64,000 nucleotides of DNA from an uncultured Verrucomicrobiota bacterium (GCA_903939515.1 CAJAHH010000009.1:36442-100441), one strand, 5' to 3'. Positions 18,310-28,858 are shown, numbered from the stretch's first letter. Program-made: numbers and translations. Notes: generated by a model from the sequence alone, not told the origin.

Positions 18310-18750
18310 GTGATGAAGATCCTCTTCCTCAATGGTCCCAACCTGAATTTGCTCGGAACCCGCCAACCGGAGATTTACGGCCGGGACACCTTGGCCAGTA
18401 TCGAAGCCTCTGTTCAGGTGCGGGCCCAGACCCTCGGAGTCTCGGTGGAGTTCCGCCAGACCAATGATGAAGGGCAATTGGTCACCTGGATTCAGCAAGC
18501 CAAGGGGGCTGTGCATGCCATCGCGCTGAATGCCGCCGCCTACACGCACACCAGTATCGCCTTGCGCGACGCCATCGCGGCCGTTGAGTTGCCGGTCATC
18601 GAGTTGCACTTGTCCAACATCCACGCCCGAGAGTCCTTCCGGCACCATTCGATGATCGCCCCGGTTTGCCGCGGGCAAATTAGCGGATTTGGTGCTTTGT
18701 CCTATATTCTGGCTCTGGAAGCGGCCGTTAATGTTAACAACTTGGCGTAA
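18310..18750 (+). CDS. aroQ: 3-dehydroquinate dehydratase, type II
   Basis: LFLNGPNLNLLGTRQPEIYGRDTL, RQTNDEGQLVTWIQQA, LNAAAYTHTSIALRDA, EVHLSN-like ELHLSNIHARESFRHHS. Confidence 0.95.
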   Translation: MMKILFLNGPNLNLLGTRQPEIYGRDTLASIEASVQVRAQTLGVSVEFRQTNDEGQLVTWIQQAKGAVHAIALNAAAYTHTSIALRDAIAAVELPVIELHLSNIHARESFRHHSMIAPVCRGQISGFGALSYILALEAAVNVNNLA

Positions 18751-18953
18751 ACCTTGATTTTTACTCAAGTTGACGCAAAAACGAACCAGAAGTGAGTCTT
18801 GACCTAGGAAGCCAAATCTCCCTAGGTTGCCTCCAATGCGACACGCAACTGTCACTCACGGAGGTTCCTCCGGAGCAGTTTCGGTTCGGCAATTAAGATC
18901 ATCTTGAGGAGTTCCGCCCAATCCCTTGGAACGGCTCCAACCCAAAAAGCACT

Positions 18954-19430
18954 GTGGACCTGAAAGAAATCAAATCGATCATCGACTTGATGAAGAAGAA
19001 CTCGCTCTCGGAGTTCGAACTCGAGGAGAAAGACTTCAAGATCAAGCTCAAGCGCCCCATCGGCGGATCTGGTCCCATGTTGGGAGGCCCGGTGGACGAC
19101 CCCGAGTTGACGGCCTATTCGGCTTTGGCTCGTCAGTCGGCTGCCTCCGTACCGGCTGCACACGCTCACGGCTCCAGTTCAAGCGGTCCTGAATCGGAAA
19201 TTAAGAGCCCGATGGTCGGAACCTTCTACAACACCCCTTCCCCGGACTCGGCACCCTACGTCGAGATCGGCAGCGAGGTCGGACCCGACACCGTCGTTTG
19301 CATCCTGGAAGCCATGAAGGTCATGAACGAGATCAAGGCCGAAGCCCGGGGCATCATCACGTCCATGGTCGCAGAAAATGGCAAACCGGTTGAGTTTGGC
19401 CAGGTTCTGTTCAAGATTCGCCCGCTTTGA
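18954..19430 (+). CDS. accB: Biotin carboxyl carrier protein of acetyl-CoA carboxylase
   Basis: LKEIKSIIDLMKKNSLSEFELEEKDFKIKLKRP and biotinyl motif CILEAMKVMNEIKAE; GTG start. Confidence 0.95.
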   Translation: MDLKEIKSIIDLMKKNSLSEFELEEKDFKIKLKRPIGGSGPMLGGPVDDPELTAYSALARQSAASVPAAHAHGSSSSGPESEIKSPMVGTFYNTPSPDSAPYVEIGSEVGPDTVVCILEAMKVMNEIKAEARGIITSMVAENGKPVEFGQVLFKIRPL

Positions 19431-19477
19431 ATCGGTGGCTCTCCTGCTGCCTGCTCTGAGATACTCCCAATTCCCGG

Positions 19478-19500
19478 CAGACTCGACGTTGTCGAGTCTG
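19478..19500. repeat. Perfect 10-bp inverted repeat (hairpin) between accB and accC
   Basis: CAGACTCGAC-GTT-GTCGAGTCTG. Confidence 0.85.
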
Positions 19501-19525
19501 GCACCGGAATGTTCCTGTACCTGTC

Positions 19526-20911
19526 ATGTTTGAAAAGATCCTGATCGCCAACCGTGGTGAAATCGCCATGCGCATCATCCGCGCCTGCCGCGAGATGAAC
19601 ATCAAAACGGTGGCCGTCTATTCCAAGGCGGATGCCAACTCGATGCATGTCCAGGTTGCCGACGAGGCCATCTGCATCGGAGACGGCCCCTCGACCGACA
19701 GCTATCTCCGAATCGACCGCCTCATTTCAGCCGCGGAAATCACCGACGTGGATGCCATCCATCCCGGCTACGGTTTCTTGAGCGAGAACGCACATTTCGC
19801 CGACGTCTGCGAGAGTTGCAACATCCGCTTCATCGGACCCCGTTCGGCGGCCATGAATGCGCTGCACGACAAGTCCAGCAGCCGCGATCTCGCCAAGCGG
19901 GCCAAAGTCCCAACGCCTCCCGGTTCGGATGGCTTGGTCGAGACCGAGCAAGAAGCACTCACGGTCGCCAAGCGCATCGGCTATCCAGTGATGATCAAGG
20001 CCATCGCCGGCGGTGGTGGTCGCGGAATGCGAGCTGCCCACAATGACATATCGCTCATCAAGGGGTACCATACCGCTCGCACCGAAGCCGAAAAGGCTTT
20101 CGGCAATTCCGGGGTCTACATCGAGAAATTCATCGAGAACCCGCACCACATCGAGTTTCAAATCCTCGGCGATACCCGGGGCAACATTATCCATTTGGGT
20201 GAGCGAGACTGTTCTATCCAGCGTCGCCACCAGAAGGTCATCGAGGAGACCCCCTCGCCGCTGCTCGACCGAAAAGACCTCAAGGATCTTCGCAAGAAGA
20301 TGGGCAAGGCAGCACTGGCCATCGCCGAGATGGCCAATTACACCAATGCCGGCACTGTTGAGTTCATTGCGGACGACTCGGGCAACTTCTACTTCCTAGA
20401 GGTCAACAAGCGCATTCAAGTCGAGCATCCCATCACCGAAGAGGTCACAGGGGTCGACTTGGTGAAACAGCAAATCCTCATCGCTGCCGGCGAGAAGCTC
20501 ACGATCAGCCAGAGCGATGTGGTCCTCAAAGGCCATGCCATCGAGTGCCGGATCAATGCGGAGGATCCCTTCAACGACTTCCGCCCCAGCCCCGGACGGA
20601 TCGAGATGTACTACCCGCCGGGAGGGCCGGGAATCCGTCTCGATTCCCATGCCTATGCGGGCTACACCATTCCGCCCTACTACGACTCGATGATCGGAAA
20701 GCTCATTGCCGTGGGCAAAGACCGGACCGACGCCCTCAACAAAATGGCTCGAGCCCTCGGTGAGTTCATGGTCACCGGAATCAAAACCACCATCCCCTTC
20801 GAGTTGGCCATCCTTCAAGATCCCGACTTCCGTCGCGGTCACTACACGACAAACTTCGTCGAACGGTTCTTGGGCGGTGCACGCCGCGAACTCATCCAAG
20901 ACAAGGCCTGA
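19526..20911 (+). CDS. accC: Acetyl-CoA carboxylase, biotin carboxylase subunit
   Basis: [88 protein letters not shown]. Confidence 0.97.
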   Translation: MFEKILIANRGEIAMRIIRACREMNIKTVAVYSKADANSMHVQVADEAICIGDGPSTDSYLRIDRLISAAEITDVDAIHPGYGFLSENAHFADVCESCNIRFIGPRSAAMNALHDKSSSRDLAKRAKVPTPPGSDGLVETEQEALTVAKRIGYPVMIKAIAGGGGRGMRAAHNDISLIKGYHTARTEAEKAFGNSGVYIEKFIENPHHIEFQILGDTRGNIIHLGERDCSIQRRHQKVIEETPSPLLDRKDLKDLRKKMGKAALAIAEMANYTNAGTVEFIADDSGNFYFLEVNKRIQVEHPITEEVTGVDLVKQQILIAAGEKLTISQSDVVLKGHAIECRINAEDPFNDFRPSPGRIEMYYPPGGPGIRLDSHAYAGYTIPPYYDSMIGKLIAVGKDRTDALNKMARALGEFMVTGIKTTIPFELAILQDPDFRRGHYTTNFVERFLGGARRELIQDKA

Positions 20912-21006
20912 GGCCCCAGGGCTCAAGCCCCAGTTCAAGGTTCAGAAGAAAAATCGTTCGTTAGATGCACTCGCTGCTTGGTCTTGCCGGTACCGTTGGT
21001 TAAACC

Positions 21007-22530
21007 GTGGGGGTGTCCTCCGACTCTCCGACGGTTTCCACCCGCTCCGCCTCTGCGGATTCGTTCCCGCCGCAGATCAAGTACATCATCAGCAACGAGG
21101 CCTGCGAGCGATTCAGTTTCTACGGGATGCGCAGCATCCTCACCCTGTACATCGCCAAACACCTCGGTCAGGGATCCTCGAAAGCCTCTGAGGTTGTTCA
21201 TCTGTTTGTCTTCGGCGTGTATTTCATGCCTCTTTTCGGAGCCTGGCTGTCAGACCGAGTTCTGGGCCGCTACAAGACCATCCTCTTCATTTCCCTATTT
21301 TACTGCCTCGGTCACGGGGTGTTGGCGATGGCCGATTTGGTGCAGACGCAGGAGAACAAGCTTTGGCTGCTCTACGCGGGCCTGGCGCTGATCTCCTTAG
21401 GCGGTGGCGGCATCAAACCCTGCGTCTCGGCCTTTGTTGGCGATCAGTTCCACGCCGGTCAAGGACACCTGCTCCAGAGGGCCTACGGCCTGTTCTACTG
21501 GAGCATCAATTTCGGATCCTTCTTCTCGTTCCTAGTCATCCCTCGCGTCGCCAAAGACTACGGATACGGCTGGGCATTCGGTGTCCCGGGCCTCTTCATG
21601 GCTTTGGCCACGTTCCTGTTCTGGATGGGCCGCAAGCATTACATCCACGTCCCTCCAGCGGGGCCGAAGGGGGGCAGCTTCTGGGAAATGCTCTGGCATG
21701 CCCTCACCCATCCGGCCGGTCGCCGGCAAGGAGCCGGATTCTGGAGCGCCTGCGAGCATCGCTACTCGCGCGACCAGGTGGAGGCCGCCAAAGCGGCCAC
21801 CAAGGTGGCTATGGTCTTCGCATTGATCCCCTTCTTCTGGGCTCTCTGGGACCAGAATAGCACCACCTGGGTCCTACAGGGTGACAAGATGACTCCTTAT
21901 ATCTTCAGCGAAGGAACCCTCGGCTTCCCGATCGTGGGACCGGTGCTCCGCTTCATCATTGGTGACCGTATTGGTGCAGAGCAAATGCAGTCGATGAACG
22001 CTCTGCTGGTGATGCTCATGGTCCCCATCTTCACCTACGTGCTCTTCCCTGTGACCGAGAAGTCAGGCCTTCGGGTGACCACCTTGCGCCGCATGGGGGC
22101 GGGCCTCTTCCTGACGGCCATCTCCTTCCTCATGGTGTCGGTGATCGACCAACGGGTGGCCGGCGGCGAGAAACTGAGCGTTCTGTGGCAAACCGTGCCC
22201 TACATTGTGCTGACCGCAGGCGAGGTACTGGTTTCCAACACCGGACTGGAATTCGCCTTCCGGGAAGCCCCAGCCACGATGCGCAGCACGATGATGAGCT
22301 TCTGGTTGCTGACCACCGCCTTGGGCAACCTTGCCATTGCCAAGGTCTTCGGGCTCAACGTAAAGGAGCGCCTAGCCGATGGCACCGAGGTGCTGCATGT
22401 GTCCGGACCGGCTTTCTTCAATGTGTGTGCCGCGATGCTGTTTGTAGTGGCCATCGGTTTCGTCTTCGTGGCCCTGCGTTATCAATACCGAGATTCGTCA
22501 AAGCCCACTTCAAGATCTGCAACCCATTGA
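21007..22530 (+). CDS. POT/PTR-family proton-dependent oligopeptide transporter
   Basis: IISNEACERFSFYGMRSILTLYIA, GAWLSDRVLGRYKTI, GGGGIKPCVSAFVGDQF, FYWSINFGSF; GTG start. Confidence 0.92.
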   Translation: MGVSSDSPTVSTRSASADSFPPQIKYIISNEACERFSFYGMRSILTLYIAKHLGQGSSKASEVVHLFVFGVYFMPLFGAWLSDRVLGRYKTILFISLFYCLGHGVLAMADLVQTQENKLWLLYAGLALISLGGGGIKPCVSAFVGDQFHAGQGHLLQRAYGLFYWSINFGSFFSFLVIPRVAKDYGYGWAFGVPGLFMALATFLFWMGRKHYIHVPPAGPKGGSFWEMLWHALTHPAGRRQGAGFWSACEHRYSRDQVEAAKAATKVAMVFALIPFFWALWDQNSTTWVLQGDKMTPYIFSEGTLGFPIVGPVLRFIIGDRIGAEQMQSMNALLVMLMVPIFTYVLFPVTEKSGLRVTTLRRMGAGLFLTAISFLMVSVIDQRVAGGEKLSVLWQTVPYIVLTAGEVLVSNTGLEFAFREAPATMRSTMMSFWLLTTALGNLAIAKVFGLNVKERLADGTEVLHVSGPAFFNVCAAMLFVVAIGFVFVALRYQYRDSSKPTSRSATH

Positions 22531-22598
22531 ACTGAAGCGACATTCAATCCACTGTAGACCCGGGAAATTCAGAAGTTTCACCACACGCCACACCAGCC

Positions 22599-23300
22599 AT
22601 GTACTACATCCAAGGCGCCGATCAGAAGGAATACGGACCCGTTTCGGCAGACCAACTCCGCCAATGGATCAGTGAGAACCGGCTCAACCGGTTTTCTCCG
22701 GCCCGGGCCGACGGGGAATCGTTGTGGAAGACTTTGGGAGATTTTCCGGAATTTGCAGAAGTATTGGTTGGAACAGCACCTCCGGCTTCCGAAGCGCCGG
22801 CGTCTGCACTGTCCGAACCCTCAGCCGCCAGCGCCGCCAACGCCTCGCCCTATGGCAGCGGTTTTAGACCATCAACCCCGGGCATCTCCGAGTCGGCCAT
22901 CGACGAAAAGATCAAGGTTCCGGCGATCGGCATCATCACCACCGGCGCTCTGGGTGCTCTGGTTTCCCTCGTGGGGGTCATCACCACGTTGTCGGGTTCC
23001 AACAAGAACACCGAAATCCCACCTGGCTTACCCCCCGAGGCAGCCGGCTTACTCAAGAGCTACCTGTTGGCGATGGAGCCCTTCAATTTGCCACTCAACC
23101 TGCTGGCGCTGATCCTGTCATCGCTGACGCTGGTGGCCGGCATCAAGATGCTCCAGCATCGCTCCTACGGCCTAGTGATGGCCGGGGTGATTATTGGCAT
23201 GCTCCCCTGCCTCAGCGGTTGCTGCTGCACGGGCCTGCCTTTCGGCATCTGGGCACTCATCGTCCTCAGCAATCCGGAAGTCCGCAAATCCTTCCACTGA
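22599..23300 (+). CDS. GYF_2 (DUF4339)-containing membrane protein
   Basis: MYYIQGADQKEYGPVSADQLRQWISENRLNRFSPARADGESLWKTLGDFPEF, then three hydrophobic segments and GLPFGIWALIVLSNPEVRKSF. Confidence 0.85.
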   Translation: MYYIQGADQKEYGPVSADQLRQWISENRLNRFSPARADGESLWKTLGDFPEFAEVLVGTAPPASEAPASALSEPSAASAANASPYGSGFRPSTPGISESAIDEKIKVPAIGIITTGALGALVSLVGVITTLSGSNKNTEIPPGLPPEAAGLLKSYLLAMEPFNLPLNLLALILSSLTLVAGIKMLQHRSYGLVMAGVIIGMLPCLSGCCCTGLPFGIWALIVLSNPEVRKSFH

Positions 23301-23328
23301 GCTCTCTCATCGCCAGTCACCAGTGACC

Positions 23329-23787
23329 ATGACGGCGCCCCCCGTGTTGCCCGACTCTCCGGAGCACGCACCCTCACCGGCCATGGGGGAGCCAACAACT
23401 TTGCCAATAGGGTTGAAGCGGTGGAACGTGGCGCTGGTTTCAGCCGTCGCCTGCGCAACACTCATCGCCTTGGCCCTGCTCTGGCGCTTTGAACCCCAGG
23501 GGCAGATCTTCTTTCCGCGCTGCACGTTTCACCAAGTAACCGGACTGCTCTGCCCGGGATGCGGCGGATTGAGGGCCACTCACGCGCTCCTTCACGGAGA
23601 CCTCAGCTCGGCGTGGCAACTCAACCCGTTGCTGGTGGCGTTTCTGCCCGTAGGAGCCTACGCCGTCAGCGCTTGGGCCATCCAACAAGCGACCGGTCGC
23701 CGTCTCCCTCAACCGTTGAATTTCCGCTACCTGTGGGTGCTCGCGCTGGTGCTAATCTTGGGGTTCGGCGTCGGCCGAAATTTGTGA
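23329..23787 (+). CDS. DUF2752 membrane protein
   Basis: FFPRCTFHQVTGLLCPGCGGLRATHALLHGDLSSAWQLNPL is the DUF2752 signature. Confidence 0.88.
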   Translation: MTAPPVLPDSPEHAPSPAMGEPTTLPIGLKRWNVALVSAVACATLIALALLWRFEPQGQIFFPRCTFHQVTGLLCPGCGGLRATHALLHGDLSSAWQLNPLLVAFLPVGAYAVSAWAIQQATGRRLPQPLNFRYLWVLALVLILGFGVGRNL

Positions 23788-23800
23788 GGGTTGCCCAAAA

Positions 23801-24769
23801 CTAGGTCCTCTGCGTTCCGCGATGCCGTTCGTAGGCGTGGACGATGCGCTGCACCAGAGGGTGCCGGACCACGTCCTTCTTTTCGAAGCGAATCAACGAC
23901 ACGCCCTCGACCCCGAGCAAAGCGGTCTCCGCTTCCACCAGGCCGCTGCGCTTGCTGTGGGGAAGGTCAATCTGGGAAGGATCCCCGGTGATGACAGCCT
24001 TTGATCCGAAGCCAAGACGGGTCAGGAACATGAGCATTTGTTCAGTGGTCGTGTTCTGCGCCTCATCCAGAACAATGAAAGCTTGGTTCAAGGTGCGCCC
24101 ACGCATGTAGGCTAAGGGAGCAATCTCGATGACTCCCCGCTCCATATTCTTCTGAATTTCGTCCGCCGGCATCATGTCCTGAAGCGCGTCGTGGAGTGGG
24201 CGCAGATACGGATCAAGCTTCTGGTAAAGGTCGCCCGGCAAGAATCCCAGGGCCTCGCCTGCCTCGACGGCGGGGCGGGTCAAAATAATGCGCCCAACTC
24301 GAGATTCTTTGAGGGCATTCACGGCCATGGCCATGGCCAAGTAGGTCTTTCCGGTGCCTGCCGGGCCGATACCAAAGGTAATGTCATGCTCCCGGATTGC
24401 CGTAACATAGCGCTGCTGGCCGACGGTCTTGGGCGTGATGGCTGGCTTCTTGAGCGAGGTACTGATCTTGTGATGGAAGAGTGCCTGAAGGGCGGCAGGC
24501 CCATCGTTCTTCACCACGTGCAGGGCGTGGGCGAAATCTCGAGCCTTCACAGGAGATCCATCCTTTTGGGCCGCCTCGAGCAGTTGGAATAATTTTACTC
24601 CGCGCGCCACCTCCTCCGCCTCGCCCTCCAACCGGATCCACCCGTCGCGCGCCGTCGCCTTGAGGCTCAACTCCTCTTCGAGAGCGTGCAGGTTGCGTTC
24701 GTCGCCCCCGAGCAGTTGGAGGGCAGCCCGGGCGTTCTCGAAGTGGAGGGTCTCAGTGGTGGTGGCCAT
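23801..24769 (-). CDS. PhoH family protein
   Basis: FGIGPAGTGKTYLAMAMAVNALKESRVGRIILTRPAVEAGEALGFLPGDLYQKLDPYLRPLHDAL, AFIVLDEAQNTTTEQMLMFLTRLGFGSKAVITGDPSQIDLP. Confidence 0.96.
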   Translation of the reverse strand: MATTTETLHFENARAALQLLGGDERNLHALEEELSLKATARDGWIRLEGEAEEVARGVKLFQLLEAAQKDGSPVKARDFAHALHVVKNDGPAALQALFHHKISTSLKKPAITPKTVGQQRYVTAIREHDITFGIGPAGTGKTYLAMAMAVNALKESRVGRIILTRPAVEAGEALGFLPGDLYQKLDPYLRPLHDALQDMMPADEIQKNMERGVIEIAPLAYMRGRTLNQAFIVLDEAQNTTTEQMLMFLTRLGFGSKAVITGDPSQIDLPHSKRSGLVEAETALLGVEGVSLIRFEKKDVVRHPLVQRIVHAYERHRGTQRT

Positions 24770-24993
24770 GTCTCGCGTCGACCGAATATTGGCTCCTTGG
24801 GGAGTTTGGTCACGGAAAAGGAAAACCTCTCAGTGCCGTAACGATTTCGCCTCGGCCAAGGACCGCAAGCCCCCATCGAACGATCCCGGGCTGAAGAACC
24901 CAGCACTCCAGCAGGGCATTAGGAATTCCAAACGGCTGACCGATGCTTGAAAGCGCAGGAAGCTCAACAGCCATTGGACGCAGGACCAAGGTT

Positions 24994-25440
24994 TCATGGG
25001 GTTTCCAGGAACGTGGTCGCGGCTAGGTGACGGCGGCGAGTCAGTTCCAGCGGGGGCAATTCGCACACATCCCCCAGGCAGTAACGATTCCGGGCCACCC
25101 ACTGGTAGACCCATCGAGTCACAGCATGGAGACCCGGGGTCACCATGAGTACGCCCATCGGCCACAGCCAAGCCACACGACGGCACATCCAGGCGATGGC
25201 AATGGGACCACCCAAGATTCGACCATCGGGCGTCAGCAGCTTCATCTCCTCCGGAAGTTCACCGGCCGCCAATCCCAACTGTTCTCGAACCCAGGGAGAC
25301 TGCAGCGCCGCGAACTCGATGTGGCGAGATTCAAACACCCGTCGCCATTGGCGGATCGTCGCCCGGCACACCGGACAATGCTGATCGTAAAAAGCCCATG
25401 CTCTGGACGGCCGCGAGAATGAAGTGTTTTTTTCGGTCAT
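24994..25440 (-). CDS. DCC-family thiol-disulfide oxidoreductase-like protein (DUF393)
   Basis: AWAFYDQHCPVCRATIRQW...FAALQS...LLTPDGRILGGPIAIAWMCRR, matching DCC family. Confidence 0.87.
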   Translation of the reverse strand: MTEKNTSFSRPSRAWAFYDQHCPVCRATIRQWRRVFESRHIEFAALQSPWVREQLGLAAGELPEEMKLLTPDGRILGGPIAIAWMCRRVAWLWPMGVLMVTPGLHAVTRWVYQWVARNRYCLGDVCELPPLELTRRRHLAATTFLETP

Positions 25441-25471
25441 GGCAGAAATGGTTTCGTTGGGATGCGCCGGA

Positions 25472-26017
25472 TTATTCGGAGGTCAATCCGAGGAGTTTGC
25501 GCGCCTTGTCACCCATGCCAAAGAAGCGCTTCAGGACCGAGGTGGGCCACCCCCGGAAGGTGGCGTACCAACCGGCGGTGGTCGCCAGGAAATTGTGCAT
25601 CTCGCGCAGGCGATCCTCACTGTAGCCGCCCGTCGCCGCATCCTTTTCGGCCTCGGCGATGCATTCCCGCAGGACCGCCATCGTGGGGTCAAACTCCCGC
25701 CGTTTGCGCTCATCCAAAACGATACGGAACATTTCCCAGACATCTTTGAGGCTCTCGAAATGATCGCGCCGATCGCCGGGCAAATGAACCAGTCGGACAA
25801 TACCCCAGCCTTGGAGTTCTTTGAGGCTGGTGCTGACGTTGGAACGGGCCACTTCTAGGACTGCCTGAATTTGCTCGGCGTTGAGCGGCTCGGGTGACAA
25901 GTAGAGCAGCGCATGAACTTGAGCCACCGTCCGGTTAATGCCCCACTTGGTCCCCATTTCTCCCCAATGGAGGATGAAGCGCCGCTCGGCATTGGAGAGT
26001 TGACTCAGCGACCTCAT
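25472..26017 (-). CDS. GbsR/MarR-family transcriptional regulator
   Basis: MGTKWGINRTVAQVHALLYLSPEPLNAEQIQAVLEVARSNVSTSLKELQGWGIVRLVHLPGDRRDHFE; start placed at MRSLSQL. Confidence 0.85.
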   Translation of the reverse strand: MRSLSQLSNAERRFILHWGEMGTKWGINRTVAQVHALLYLSPEPLNAEQIQAVLEVARSNVSTSLKELQGWGIVRLVHLPGDRRDHFESLKDVWEMFRIVLDERKRREFDPTMAVLRECIAEAEKDAATGGYSEDRLREMHNFLATTAGWYATFRGWPTSVLKRFFGMGDKARKLLGLTSE

Positions 26018-26261
26018 TTCTGTCTCTACAGAAACATCTGATTTCACAAAAGTCAACCTGCGCACCGCTCCGGCGGACCCAAGCTTGGACTGGGTCACAC
26101 TGGGTGGGCGGTCTAAAAAGAATGCGCTCACCGAATGGGAGTGGAATGAAGACGGCGACAGAGCTACCGGAAAGCTGGGGTTCCTTGATTTCTTCATTGC
26201 AGCGGCGGCGCTCCTGATTGTTCTTTGGGTATCGGCCAACGGGCCGGATCGACAATACGAC

Positions 26262-27551
26262 GTGAAACCCACCGACCTACGGGGAATCCTCCGCTACATT
26301 CCACGCTTCCGGGAAAAGGTCTTCATCCTGGCCATCGATGGATCCATCGTCACCGATGACAACTTCCCGAACCTCCTGCTCGATATCGCGGTCCTGCGTT
26401 CGCTAAACATTCGTATCCTGCTCGTGCACGGCGCTGCCAAGCAAATCGCAGCACTGGCCGAGGAGCGCGGGGTCAAGGCCTCCAACCTCGACGGCACCGG
26501 TATCACTGATGCGGAAACCCTCCAACTCTCGCTCAATGCCGCCAACCGGCTCACCCACGAGATCCTCGAAGGGTTGTCTGCGAACGATCTCCGCGCGGTG
26601 TCCACCAATGCCGTCATTGCCCACCCGCTCGGCATTGTCGGTGGCGTAGACCATCAGTTTACCGGGAAGGTCGAACGGATTGATGTCGAGATGCTCCAGA
26701 GCCTTCTGGCCCAAGGCATCGTGCCTGTGATTCCGCCTCTCGGCTTCGATGGCGACGGAAAGACCTACCGGGTCAATTCCGACACCATCGCTTTTGCTCT
26801 GGCCGAACAACTCAAGGCTACCAAACTGATCTTCCTCACCACGGTCGACGGGCTAACCCGCGACGGACAGTTGATCCGGCAGATCATCGTCGGCGAACTC
26901 AAGCAGATGCTCAGCCGGATCCCATCGGACTGGCCGATCAACCTAATTTCCAAGGCCCGCCAGGCAGTCGCAGCCTGTGAGGCGGGGGTGCCTCGAGTGC
27001 ACATCATCAATGGTGAGGTCGATGAAGGGCTCTTGGCCGAAGTCTTCAGCAACGAAGGCATTGGCACTTTGGTGTATGCCAACGAGTACACCCAAATCCG
27101 GAGGGCCTTGAAGAAGGACATTCGCGCACTCCTCAACCTGACAAAAGACTCGGTCGCCTCCGAGGAACTGGTTAAGCGCACCCGTGCTTCGATCGAGAAA
27201 CAGGTCGGTGACTACTACCTGTACGAGATCGACCGGAACCCGGTGGCCTGCGTGGCTCTCCATCAATACCCGGAACAGAACAAGGGTGAACTGGCCTTCC
27301 TGTACGTGGCTCCCAGCCACGAAAACATGGGGATTGGCTCGAAACTCATCCAGTTCGTTGAGGCGCGAGCCCGAGAGCAGGGGTTGGCTGAACTCGTCAC
27401 CCTCAGCACTCAAGCCTTCACTTACTTCATCTCCAAGGGTGGATTTATGGAAGGAAGTCCCAACGATCTGCTCCCCGCCCGACGGGAACGTTACGACGCC
27501 AGCGGCCGCAAATCCAAGGTGCTCATTAAGCGCCTCCGGCCCGCAGCATGA
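26262..27551 (+). CDS. argA: Amino-acid N-acetyltransferase (N-acetylglutamate synthase)
   Basis: LRGILRYIPRFREKVFILAIDGSIVTDDNFPNLLLDIAVLRSLNIRILLVHGAAKQI plus C-terminal GNAT (ELAFLYVAPSHENMGIGSKLI). GTG start at 26262 avoids overlap with GbsR region; ORF open from 26085. Confidence 0.9.
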   Translation: MKPTDLRGILRYIPRFREKVFILAIDGSIVTDDNFPNLLLDIAVLRSLNIRILLVHGAAKQIAALAEERGVKASNLDGTGITDAETLQLSLNAANRLTHEILEGLSANDLRAVSTNAVIAHPLGIVGGVDHQFTGKVERIDVEMLQSLLAQGIVPVIPPLGFDGDGKTYRVNSDTIAFALAEQLKATKLIFLTTVDGLTRDGQLIRQIIVGELKQMLSRIPSDWPINLISKARQAVAACEAGVPRVHIINGEVDEGLLAEVFSNEGIGTLVYANEYTQIRRALKKDIRALLNLTKDSVASEELVKRTRASIEKQVGDYYLYEIDRNPVACVALHQYPEQNKGELAFLYVAPSHENMGIGSKLIQFVEARAREQGLAELVTLSTQAFTYFISKGGFMEGSPNDLLPARRERYDASGRKSKVLIKRLRPAA

Positions 27552-28858
27552 CCACCCCTCATGGCCGGTGGATCTCAGTTTGGGGCTTCCTCGTCGGGGT
27601 TTGCACTCTCTGTCTCCGGTTGGCGGGCGACGCCAATCCGGAACCTTATCCTCAACCCACTTCCAAAAAGGGGCTTCAAGTCCAGATGGTGGACGATGCG
27701 ATCGCCTTGGGCATCCGCCATGCCGCGCTCAATTTCAACCTAGGCCAACTCATCGATCCACGGGGTGACACCAACAATCCGGCGATCACCCGCGAGGGGC
27801 GAACCCACCACTTCCAGCGGGGATACCTGGAGGCTATGGACCAACAAATTCGGGCGCTTTCGGAGCGGGGTATTGTGGTCTCGTTAATCCTACTCAACTA
27901 CGAGAGCGCCGATCCGGATTTGCGCCGAATCCTGCTGCACCCGGCTTACAGCACGCAGTGTCCGAATCACTTGTCCGCTTTCAACACCATCACCCCGGAA
28001 GGTCGAGCTTGGTATGAGACCTCCATCCAGTTCCTGGCGGAACGCTGGAGCAGGCCCGACGGCCGTCACGGCCGGGTCTGGAATTGGATCGTCGGCAATG
28101 AGGTCAACTCGCACTGGTTCTGGTCTAACCTCGGACTCACTTCCTCTGAGGCGTTTGCGACCGACTATGAGCGAACGGTCCGCCTCACCCATCAGGCGGT
28201 CCGCCGGCACTCAGCCCATGGGCGAGTGTTCCTCTCCCTCGAACATCACTGGAATATCGCCTATCCCGGGGGTCGAGAGGGCCAAGTCTTCCCGGGACGC
28301 CCCTTCCTCGAACACTTCGCCAAGGCGGCCCGGTCCGGTGGAGACTACGACTGGCATCTGGCGTTCCATCCCTACCCCGAAGACCTCTTCAATCCACGGT
28401 CCTGGCGGGATGCCAGCGCCCAACCGGATTGGAAGACCACTCCGCGAATCACCTTTCGAAACATTGCGGCTCTCGGGAAATTTCTAGGGCAGCCCGAACT
28501 CCAATTCCAGGGACGCACTCGACGGGTTATCCTGAGCGAGCAAGGCTTCCACACCCCGGAGGGTCCGGAGGGCGAAAGCCTACAAGCTGCAGCCTATTGC
28601 TACGCGTGGCATCAGGTCGCTGGCGAAGCGGGTATCGATGCCTTCATCCTCCACCGCCACGTGGACCACGCCCACGAAGGGGGCCTGCGTCTCGGACTCT
28701 GGACCCACACTTCGGGTTCGGTGGCGACACCCGACCGCCGCAAACCCATTTACGAGGTGTTCCGGAGGGCTGATACGCCCGAGCGAGACGCGGCCTTCGC
28801 TTTTGCCTTACCCCTCCTGGGAATTGAATCCTGGAACCAACGGGCCCAAGCCCGCTGA
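27548..28858 (+). CDS. DUF5722-like secreted glycoside-hydrolase-fold protein
   Basis: GRHGRVWNWIVGNEVNSHWFWSNLG, YDWHLAFHPYPEDLFNPR, RRVILSEQGFHTPEGPEGESLQAAAYCYAWHQV. Confidence 0.75.
   Translation: MTTPHGRWISVWGFLVGVCTLCLRLAGDANPEPYPQPTSKKGLQVQMVDDAIALGIRHAALNFNLGQLIDPRGDTNNPAITREGRTHHFQRGYLEAMDQQIRALSERGIVVSLILLNYESADPDLRRILLHPAYSTQCPNHLSAFNTITPEGRAWYETSIQFLAERWSRPDGRHGRVWNWIVGNEVNSHWFWSNLGLTSSEAFATDYERTVRLTHQAVRRHSAHGRVFLSLEHHWNIAYPGGREGQVFPGRPFLEHFAKAARSGGDYDWHLAFHPYPEDLFNPRSWRDASAQPDWKTTPRITFRNIAALGKFLGQPELQFQGRTRRVILSEQGFHTPEGPEGESLQAAAYCYAWHQVAGEAGIDAFILHRHVDHAHEGGLRLGLWTHTSGSVATPDRRKPIYEVFRRADTPERDAAFAFALPLLGIESWNQRAQAR

Noticed and set aside
26085-26261. 60-aa N-terminal extension of ArgA with a TM-like segment
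   Set aside because: It overlaps the GbsR promoter region and homology begins at LRGILRYIPRFR; the GTG at 26262 is more likely.
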